DNA from: Saccharothrix ecbatanensis
Lineage (GTDB): Bacteria; Actinomycetota; Actinomycetes; Mycobacteriales; Pseudonocardiaceae
Assembly (NCBI RefSeq): GCF_014205015.1
Contig: NZ_JACHMO010000001.1
Coordinates: 7,068,001-7,132,000 of the forward strand
DNA length: 64,000 bases
Direction of reading: 5' to 3'
Below, one piece after another: positions 36,485 through 42,140 of the stretch (within the stretch, counting starts at the first letter, position 1; each line of letters starts with the position of its first letter). The position numbers and the translations under genes were made by a program. A model generated the notes under the pieces. That model was not told where the DNA came from, did not search any database, and saw only the letters and a list, made by a program, of their open reading frames with translations.

Positions 36485-37278
36485 CCGCGACCGAGACGAA
36501 GCGCCGTCCCACCAGGGGCCGCAAGCTGATCATCACCGCGCTGGTGGTGGGCGGGCTGCTGGTCGCGGCCGACTTCGGGTTGGCCGCGGCGGGCGAGTAC
36601 CAGGTCGCCCAGAAGATGCGGCAGAAGTTCGCGCTGGACGAGGACCCGTCGGTCCGGATCAACGGCTTCCCGTTTGTCGCGCAGGCCATCGCGGGCGACT
36701 ACCGGGACATCGAGATCAGCGCCACCGGCGTGCCCGTGCGCGACCAGCTGCGCGACCTGGAGATCCACGCCAACCTCCGCCACGTCCGCATCGGCCTGTC
36801 GGACCTGCTGGCCGGCAACACCCGCGGCGCGAAGATCGACCTGGTGCAGGGCAGCGTCAAGATCAAGGCGAACGACCTGAACCGGGTGGTCAACCAGGTC
36901 ACGCCGTTCACCGACATGGCCATCGAGCCGGACACCCGCACCGAGCTGCCCCCGGGGCAGCAGGCGGACCCGGCGGTCGCGGCGGTGAAGCTCTCCGGCA
37001 ACACCACGGTGGCGAGCCGCAAGATCCGGATCACCGCGTACGGCACGGTGACCCTGGTCAACGGCGACGTGGTGATCGCGATGAACGACGTCGAGCTGGA
37101 CGACGCGTCGCTGGCCGGCCTGGACGCGGTGCTCGGCGTGGTGCGCGAGGCGTTGAGCGTGACCATCCACCCGGGCGAGCTGCCCTTCACGGTGACGCCG
37201 ACCGCTGTCAAGGTGGAGAGCGGCGCGCTGACCGTGGAAGGCGCCATCAGCGACATCCCGCTGGACGAAGGCAGCTGA
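36481..37278 (+). CDS. lmeA: LmeA-like DUF2993 phospholipid-binding envelope protein
   Basis: 265 residues from the ATG at 36481, coupled to the hydrolase gene. A basic N-terminus and one hydrophobic helix (LIITALVVGGLLVAADFGLA) export the rest, which is DUF2993 (VRINGFPFVAQAIAGDYRDI; repeated beta strands; VTPTAVKVESGALTVEGAI). The mycobacterial member at the same place (Rv0817c as remembered) is LmeA, a periplasmic phospholipid-binding protein needed for lipomannan elongation. Orthology is inferred from domain plus gene order. Confidence 0.8.
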   Translation: MTATETKRRPTRGRKLIITALVVGGLLVAADFGLAAAGEYQVAQKMRQKFALDEDPSVRINGFPFVAQAIAGDYRDIEISATGVPVRDQLRDLEIHANLRHVRIGLSDLLAGNTRGAKIDLVQGSVKIKANDLNRVVNQVTPFTDMAIEPDTRTELPPGQQADPAVAAVKLSGNTTVASRKIRITAYGTVTLVNGDVVIAMNDVELDDASLAGLDAVLGVVREALSVTIHPGELPFTVTPTAVKVESGALTVEGAISDIPLDEGS

Positions 37279-37280
37279 CG

Positions 37281-37706
37281 ATGACCGGGGTCTGGGCACT
37301 GCTCGGCGCGATCGCGGTGGTGGCCGTGATCGGCGTGGTGCTGCGCGCGCGGAACGGTCGTGTGCGAGCGGCCAGGCCGGGCGTCCGCCTGCCCGACCCG
37401 GTTCGCGCCCTCCTCGACCCGAACACGCACGTCACGCTCTTGCAGGTGTCCACGACGTTCTGCGCCACGTGCCGCCAGACCAAGGCGTTGCTCGAAGACC
37501 TCGCCCACCGCACCGAAGGACTGCGGCACGTCGAGCTCGACGTGACCGACCTGCCGGACGTCGCGGCCGAACTCGGGGTGCTGCGCGCGCCGACGACGCT
37601 GGCCCTGGACGGGACCGGCGCGGAACTGCTGCGCGTCGGCGGCCTGCCGAAGCGGGACACGCTCATTGCGGCTTTGCGACCACACCTGCCTGGACCGATC
37701 GGGTGA
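37281..37706 (+). CDS. Membrane-anchored thioredoxin-like protein
   Basis: 141 residues, ATG 2 bp after lmeA. A single N-terminal helix (GVWALLGAIAVVAVIGVVLR) is followed by a thioredoxin fold with active site FCATC (Cys61, Cys64) and the cis-Pro segment LRAPTTLAL. It corresponds to the ThiX-like gene Rv0816c upstream of the sulfurtransferase genes in M. tuberculosis. A role in thiol-disulfide exchange linked to sulfur transfer is inferred. Confidence 0.85.
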   Translation: MTGVWALLGAIAVVAVIGVVLRARNGRVRAARPGVRLPDPVRALLDPNTHVTLLQVSTTFCATCRQTKALLEDLAHRTEGLRHVELDVTDLPDVAAELGVLRAPTTLALDGTGAELLRVGGLPKRDTLIAALRPHLPGPIG

Positions 37707-37772
37707 ACCTGCCAACTCCCACCAGATGGACACCACTCCCGACAGCAGGGATGAGCGGCTAGTCTCGATCGC

Positions 37773-37850
37773 ATGACCACGCTGCTGACCAAGCGACTCG
37801 CGGTGGACCTGTGCCGCGTGCGCAGCAGCCTGTGTCGCGCGGCGCGCTGA
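37773..37850 (+). CDS. Cysteine-containing leader peptide (25 residues)
   Basis: ATG at 37773 opens a 25-codon frame ending in TGA at 37848-37850. The peptide contains VDLCRVRSSLCRAAR. The LCRVxSxLC pattern is the hallmark of actinobacterial leader peptides found before sulfur-assimilation and sulfurtransferase genes, for which Cys-responsive attenuation has been shown in mycobacteria. It lies 106 bp before the DUF4395-cysA operon. It is followed by GC-rich sequence able to form hairpins (for example AAGAC...GTCTT at about 37915-37935) ahead of the next ribosome site. Confidence 0.75.
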   Translation: MTTLLTKRLAVDLCRVRSSLCRAAR

Positions 37851-37956
37851 CCGGGCGGTCTCCGGCAGTCCCCACGCCCTTGACGGACGTGTGCGCCTGC
37901 GCCTACCACCGCCTGAAGACGGACTACCCAGTCTTGTCCACCGTCAGGAGGTCGCC

Positions 37957-38409
37957 GTGCCGAAAGATGCCCCAGTGGACCCGCGCGGTCCGCGTTTCAG
38001 CGCCTGGATCACCACCGCCGTGCTGGCGGTAGTCCTGCTGACCGGGTCGTGGCGATTGCTCGCCGCACAGACCGTGCTCTTCGCGATGTGCGCGTTCATC
38101 TCGCTCAAGCTCAACCCGTGGGGCCACGTCTACCGGTACGTCGTCCAGCCGCGGATCACACCGACCACCGAGCGCGAGGAAGCCGCCCCGCTGCGGTTCG
38201 CGCAGGGTGTCGGGTTCGTGTTCGCCCTGGTGGGCACGATCGGGTACGCCTCCGGACTGACCGCGCTCGGAGTCGTCGCCACGTCCGCCGCACTGGTCGC
38301 CGCGCTGCTCAACGCCGCGCTCGGCCTGTGCCTCGGCTGCGAGATGTACCTGCTCCTGCGCCGCTTCGCACCCGCACTCGCCCGACCCCAGTCGACACCG
38401 TCGCAGTAA
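37957..38409 (+). CDS. DUF4395 membrane protein
   Basis: 150 residues from the GTG at 37957 with CAGGAGG five bases upstream. About four hydrophobic segments (ITTAVLAVVLLTGSW; LLAAQTVLFAMCAFISL; GVGFVFALVGTIGYASG; VAALLNAALGLCLGCEMYLL). The NPWGHVYRYVVQPRI loop and the CLGCE pair of Cys residues are DUF4395 features. Members often sit next to sulfurtransferase or thioredoxin genes, so a part in sulfur or redox transfer across the membrane is possible. The function is not known. Confidence 0.82.
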   Translation: MPKDAPVDPRGPRFSAWITTAVLAVVLLTGSWRLLAAQTVLFAMCAFISLKLNPWGHVYRYVVQPRITPTTEREEAAPLRFAQGVGFVFALVGTIGYASGLTALGVVATSAALVAALLNAALGLCLGCEMYLLLRRFAPALARPQSTPSQ

Positions 38410-38434
38410 GTACGCAGAAATTGGAGCAGCTTCG

Positions 38435-39280
38435 ATGAGCCGTGAAGACGTCCTGGTCTCGGCCGCTTGGGCCGAGGAGAACCTCGCCACGCCCGGCGTG
38501 GTGTTCGTGGAGGTGGACGAGGACACCTCCGCCTACGAGGGGGGCCACATCCCGGGCGCGGTGAGGATCGACTGGAAGACCGAGTTGCAGGACCCGGTGC
38601 GCCGCGACTTCGTGGACCGCGCGGGCTTCGAGAAGCTGCTGTCCGCCAAGGGCATCGCCAACGACGACAACGTCATCCTGTACGGCGGCAACAACAACTG
38701 GTTCGCCGCGTACGCGTACTGGTACTTCAAGCTGTACGGCCACGACAGCGTGAAGCTGCTCGACGGCGGCCGGAAGAAGTGGGAACTGGACGGGCGTCCG
38801 CTGGACAAGGAGCCGGTCGAGCGCGACGCGACGAGCTACACCGCGCAGGAGCAGAACCTGGCGATCCGCGCGTTCCGCGACGAGGTCGTCGACGCGATCG
38901 GCAACAAGAACCTGGTCGACGTGCGGTCGCCCGACGAGTTCTCCGGCAAGCTGCTGGCCCCCGCGCACCTGCCGCAGGAGCAGGCGCAGCGCGGCGGCCA
39001 CATCCCCAGCGCGATCAACGTGCCGTGGAGCAAGGCGGCCAACGAGGACGGCACGTTCAAGTCGGACGAGGAGCTGGCCGAGATCTACGGCGAGGCCGGG
39101 TTCGACGGCTCGCGCAAGACGATCGCCTACTGCCGCATCGGCGAGCGCTCGTCGCACACGTGGTTCGCGCTGCACGAGCTGCTCGGCCACGAGGACGTGA
39201 AGAACTACGACGGTTCCTGGACCGAGTACGGCTCGCTGGTCGGCGTGCCGGTCGAGCTCGGCAGCGGCAAGGAGGCCTGA
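38435..39280 (+). CDS. Thiosulfate sulfurtransferase (CysA/SseA type rhodanese)
   Basis: 281 residues, ATG at 38435. Two rhodanese domains: the inactive N-terminal one (EVDEDTSAYEGGHIPGAVRI; ILYGGNNNWFAAYAYW) and the catalytic C-terminal one with VDVRSPDEF, GHIPSAINVPW and the active loop YCRIGERSS (Cys233). Very close in sequence style to mycobacterial CysA2/CysA3, which transfer sulfur from thiosulfate and are needed for molybdopterin and other sulfurations. It is followed 2 bp later by its usual partner, the DUF1416 gene. Confidence 0.95.
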   Translation: MSREDVLVSAAWAEENLATPGVVFVEVDEDTSAYEGGHIPGAVRIDWKTELQDPVRRDFVDRAGFEKLLSAKGIANDDNVILYGGNNNWFAAYAYWYFKLYGHDSVKLLDGGRKKWELDGRPLDKEPVERDATSYTAQEQNLAIRAFRDEVVDAIGNKNLVDVRSPDEFSGKLLAPAHLPQEQAQRGGHIPSAINVPWSKAANEDGTFKSDEELAEIYGEAGFDGSRKTIAYCRIGERSSHTWFALHELLGHEDVKNYDGSWTEYGSLVGVPVELGSGKEA

Positions 39281-39282
39281 CC

Positions 39283-39582
39283 ATGAGCAGCAGCTGCGGT
39301 GCGCCCGAGCAGGGCGCGGAGATCCAGGTGGGCGCGAACGAGGTCGTGCTGACCGGCAAGGTCAGCGCCGAGGGCGCCCCGGTCGGTGGCGCGTTCGTGC
39401 GGCTGCTGGACTCGTCCGGCGAGTTCACCGCCGAGGTCGTGTCCTCCGCCGACGGCGACTTCCGCTTCTTCGCCGCGCCGGGCACGTGGACGATCCGGGC
39501 ACTGCACCGGTCGGGCAACGGGCAGGCGTCGGTCAACGCGGACGGGCCGGGCGTGCACCCGGTCGAGGTCGCGGTGGCCTGA
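39283..39582 (+). CDS. sseC: DUF1416 protein (SseC-like)
   Basis: 99 residues, ATG 2 bp after the sulfurtransferase stop. The N-terminus SSSCGAPEQGAEI is followed by a small beta sandwich resembling a carboxypeptidase regulatory-like fold (LTGKVSAEGAPVGGAFVRLL; DGDFRFFAAPGTWTIRALHR). DUF1416 genes are always paired with cysA-type sulfurtransferases in actinobacteria (sseC2 in M. tuberculosis). Biochemical role unknown. Confidence 0.92.
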   Translation: MSSSCGAPEQGAEIQVGANEVVLTGKVSAEGAPVGGAFVRLLDSSGEFTAEVVSSADGDFRFFAAPGTWTIRALHRSGNGQASVNADGPGVHPVEVAVA

Positions 39583-39627
39583 GCGGATCAGGACCAGGAG
39601 CGCACGGGCTCGCCCGGCGCTACCTCC

Positions 39628-39663
39628 CGACGACCCCGGTGGCGTTCGCCACCGGGGTCGTCG
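39628..39663 (+). terminator. Strong hairpin terminator after the sulfurtransferase operon
   Basis: Perfect 16-bp stem (39628-39643 with 39648-39663) and a 4-base loop. No long U-tract, as is common in GC-rich actinomycetes. Confidence 0.85.
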
Positions 39664-39693
39664 CTGTTCGGGGCGGATGCCTAAACTGGATGG

Positions 39694-39792
39694 GTGGAAC
39701 ACTTCTTCACAGCGCTCCTGGTCCTCGTGTCCTTGATGGTCGTGTGGTTCGCCGGGTACGTCGTGTACCGGCTGTTCTCCGACCAGCGATGA
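39694..39792 (+). CDS. 32-residue single-pass membrane protein
   Basis: GTG at 39694 to TGA at 39790-39792. The product begins MEHFFTALLVLVSLMVVW, spans the membrane once and ends with a short basic tail (FSDQR). The stop overlaps the start of the nitrobindin-like gene (ATGA), which makes translation likely. It lies just after a terminator, so it is the first gene of its own small operon. No family recognised. Confidence 0.65.
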   Translation: MEHFFTALLVLVSLMVVWFAGYVVYRLFSDQR

Positions 39793-40424
39793 GCGGCGAC
39801 ACGCCGGTTCCCGGCAGTGGTGACGAGGCCGTCCGGGCCGCCGTTTCGCGCGCGGCCGTGACGGGCGCGCGGAACCTGCCGCAGTTCGACGACCTGCCGA
39901 TCCCGGCGGACACCGCGAACCTGCGCAGCGGGCCTTCGCTGCACGACGGGTGCCTGGCGCTGCTGCCGCTCGTCGGCGTCTGGCGCGGCGAAGGCGAAGT
40001 CGTGTACCCGACGATCGACGGCCCGTACCGGTACGGGCAGCAGATCACCTTCGCGCACGACGGCCGGCCGTTCCTCTACTACGAGGCGAGGGCGTGGCTG
40101 CTGGACGAGAACGGCGCGGTGATCCGCCAGGCGGCCCGGGAGACCGGCTTCTGGCGTCCGCAGGCGGACGACACCATCGAGGTGTTGATCACGCACAACA
40201 CCGGGATCGTGGAGCTGTACTACGGCAAGCCGCGCAGCCAGACGTCCTGGGAGCTGGGCACCGACGCGGTCATCCGCACGGCGACCGCCAAGGAGGTCAC
40301 CGGGGCGCAGCGGCTGTACGGCATCGTCAACAACGGCGACCTGGCGTACGTCGAGGAGCGGGCCATGGTCGGCCAACCCCTCCAGCCGCACATCTCGGCC
40401 CACTTGCAGCGCATCGTCGGCTGA
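39789..40424 (+). CDS. Nitrobindin-like / FABP-family protein
   Basis: 211 residues, ATG at 39789. After an acidic N-terminus the ten-stranded barrel begins with LVGVWRGEGEVVYPTIDGPY and continues with QITFAHDGRPFLYYEARAW, ARETGFWRP and VEERAMVGQP. The C-terminal HISAHLQRIV should contain the proximal heme His. The M. tuberculosis member at this locus (Rv0813c) binds heme or fatty acid. The usual PLHRE motif reads AARET here, so the distal pocket may differ. Roles in NO or peroxynitrite handling are known for the family. Confidence 0.88.
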   Translation: MSGDTPVPGSGDEAVRAAVSRAAVTGARNLPQFDDLPIPADTANLRSGPSLHDGCLALLPLVGVWRGEGEVVYPTIDGPYRYGQQITFAHDGRPFLYYEARAWLLDENGAVIRQAARETGFWRPQADDTIEVLITHNTGIVELYYGKPRSQTSWELGTDAVIRTATAKEVTGAQRLYGIVNNGDLAYVEERAMVGQPLQPHISAHLQRIVG

Positions 40425-40440
40425 GAGCCGGCTCCGGGTT

Positions 40441-40457
40441 GGATTGTTGAACAATCC
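40441..40457. promoter_or_regulatory. Palindromic operator upstream of pxpB
   Basis: GGATTGT-TGA-ACAATCC, a perfect 7-bp dyad, extended outward by GGTT / GAACC with a one-base slip. It lies 18 bp before the pxpB start. The TTGTTGAACAA core is typical of GntR/FadR-type sites, but no such regulator gene is in the neighbourhood. Confidence 0.65.
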
Positions 40458-40474
40458 GAACCTACGCTGTGCCC

Positions 40475-41080
40475 ATGCAACTGCGGCGGTGCGGCACGGA
40501 CGCGGTGCTCGTCGAGGTCGACTCGCTCGACGAGGTGGAGGCCGTGCGCGCCGCGGTCGCGGCGGCCGGGTCGCCGGACGTGGTCGAACTCGTGCCCGCC
40601 GCCCGCACGGTCCTGATCGTCGCCAGGCCCGGTGGGCTGCCGTCGATCCGCAGGATCCTGGCCGGCGCCTCGCTGGTCCACCACCCGGGCACGGACTCGA
40701 CCGAGGTCGTCATCCCGGTCCGCTACGACGGCCCCGACCTGGACCTGGTCGCCGACACCGCGGGCCTGACCACCGCCGAGGTGGTCGAGCTGCACACCGG
40801 CGCCACCTACCGGGTCGCGTTCTGCGGCTTCGCCCCCGGCTTCGCGTACCTGACCGGCCTGCCGGAGCCGCTGCGCCAACCCCGCCTCCCGTCGCCGCGC
40901 ACCAAGGTTCCTGCCGGCTCGGTGGCCGTGGCCGGCGAGTTCACCGCCGCCTACCCCCGGGCCACCCCCGGCGGCTGGCGACTGATCGGCCGCACCGACG
41001 CGCCGCTCTTCGACCCGTGCCGCCCCACCCCGGCCCTGCTCGCCCCCGGCCACCGCGTCCGCTTCGAGGCCCTCCCGTGA
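40475..41080 (+). CDS. pxpB: 5-oxoprolinase subunit B
   Basis: 201 residues from the ATG at 40475. Contains the KipI/PxpB cyclophilin-like domain: VPAARTVLIVARPG, HHPGTDSTEVVIPVRYDGPD and CGFAPGFAYLTGLPE, ending GGWRLIGRTDAPLFDP. With PxpC and PxpA it forms the ATP-dependent 5-oxoprolinase that opens pyroglutamate to glutamate. pxpC follows with a 4-bp overlap. PxpA (the LamB/YcsF subunit) is not adjacent in this window. Confidence 0.92.
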   Translation: MQLRRCGTDAVLVEVDSLDEVEAVRAAVAAAGSPDVVELVPAARTVLIVARPGGLPSIRRILAGASLVHHPGTDSTEVVIPVRYDGPDLDLVADTAGLTTAEVVELHTGATYRVAFCGFAPGFAYLTGLPEPLRQPRLPSPRTKVPAGSVAVAGEFTAAYPRATPGGWRLIGRTDAPLFDPCRPTPALLAPGHRVRFEALP

Positions 41081-41120
41081 GTCCTACGTTCAGAACGCGT
41101 GAGTCCTACGTTCAGAACCC
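41077..41120 (+). repeat. 22-bp tandem duplication at the pxpB-pxpC junction
   Basis: GTGAGTCCTACGTTCAGAAC occurs at 41077-41096 and again at 41099-41118. Each copy carries a GTG; the first is the likely start of pxpC, the second is out of frame with it. Confidence 0.9.
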
Positions 41121-41991
41121 CCGAATTCAACGCTCGCGCACCCTCACCGTGCTGAAAACCGGACCGCAGACCCTGATCCAGGACCTCGGCCGGCCGGGTA
41201 ACGCGCACCTCGGCGTCCCGCCCTCCGGCGCCTTGGACAAGCCGTCGTTCACGCTCGCCAACCGCCTGGTCGGCAACCCCGAGAACGCCGCCGGCCTCGA
41301 AGTCATCCTCGGTGGACTGTCCTTGCGCGCCAACGCCTCCTGCACGATCGCCGTCACCGGCCCGGCGACCCCCACGTCGGTCAACGGCGTCCTGCGCGAC
41401 TCGCCGCTTCACCTCGCCCCCGGCGACACGCTGACCCTCGGCACACCCCGAGGCGGCCTCCGGTCGTACGTCGCGGTCTCCGGCGGCATCACCGTCCCGG
41501 CCGAACTGGGCAGCCGGTCCACCGACCTGCTCTCCGGCCTCGGCCCGGCGCCGCTCCGTCCCGACGACGAACTACCCCTCGGCGACCCGACCGGCGTACC
41601 CATGGGCGTCGACGTCCTCGTGCCGGTCCAAGTGCCGGACGAGGTGGTCGTACCCGTGTTCCTCGGCCCCCGTGACGATTGGTTCCACGACCCGGCACGT
41701 CAACTACGCGCCGGCCGCTGGACGGTGTCCGACCGCAGCAACCGGGTCGGCATCCGCCTCACCGGCACGACCGTGGACCGGGTCACGGACCGCGTCGGTC
41801 AAGAGCTGCCGAGCGAAGGCCTGATCACCGGCTCGGTGCAGGTCCCGGCCGACGGCCACCCCGTCGTCTTCCTCGCCGACCACCCGACGACCGGCGGTTA
41901 CCCGGTGATCGGCGTCGTCCCCCAGCACGCCCTCCCGCTGCTCGGACAGGCCGCGCCGGGCACACCGCTCCGCTTCGCACCCCAAGGCTGA
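41077..41991 (+). CDS. pxpC: 5-oxoprolinase subunit C
   Basis: 304 residues from a GTG overlapping the pxpB stop; a GTG at LTVLKTGPQT about 24 codons later would give the usual family length, so the first ~23 residues, encoded by the tandem repeat, may be an extension or untranslated. The KipA/PxpC biotin-dependent-carboxylase-like domain is clear: QTLIQDLGRPGNAHLGVPPS, GALDKPSFTLANRLVGNP, SYVAVSGGI and SDRSNRVGIRL, ending HPTTGGYPVIGVV. It acts with PxpB in pyroglutamate recycling. Confidence 0.92.
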   Translation: MSPTFRTRESYVQNPRIQRSRTLTVLKTGPQTLIQDLGRPGNAHLGVPPSGALDKPSFTLANRLVGNPENAAGLEVILGGLSLRANASCTIAVTGPATPTSVNGVLRDSPLHLAPGDTLTLGTPRGGLRSYVAVSGGITVPAELGSRSTDLLSGLGPAPLRPDDELPLGDPTGVPMGVDVLVPVQVPDEVVVPVFLGPRDDWFHDPARQLRAGRWTVSDRSNRVGIRLTGTTVDRVTDRVGQELPSEGLITGSVQVPADGHPVVFLADHPTTGGYPVIGVVPQHALPLLGQAAPGTPLRFAPQG

Positions 41992-42020
41992 CCGCGGACC
42001 ACAGGGCCGAACGGACGCAA

Positions 42021-42034
42021 TTGGTCTAGACCCA
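42021..42034. promoter_or_regulatory. DasR-like site (dre) upstream of the chitinase gene
   Basis: TTGGTCTAGACCCA, containing the perfect palindrome GGTCTAGACC. It matches the TGGTCTAGACCA core found in Streptomyces chitinase promoters and bound by DasR, the GlcN-6-P-responsive GntR repressor. It lies 107 bp before the chitinase start. Confidence 0.75.
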
Positions 42035-42140
42035 TTGTCAACGCCCGCCGCACGTCTTACGTTCGGAAGCGCCAGAAAGCTCGACCAAGCACAGGCCGCC
42101 GTGGTTCTCGACTGTCCCTGTCAGCGAGAGGCACACCCTG

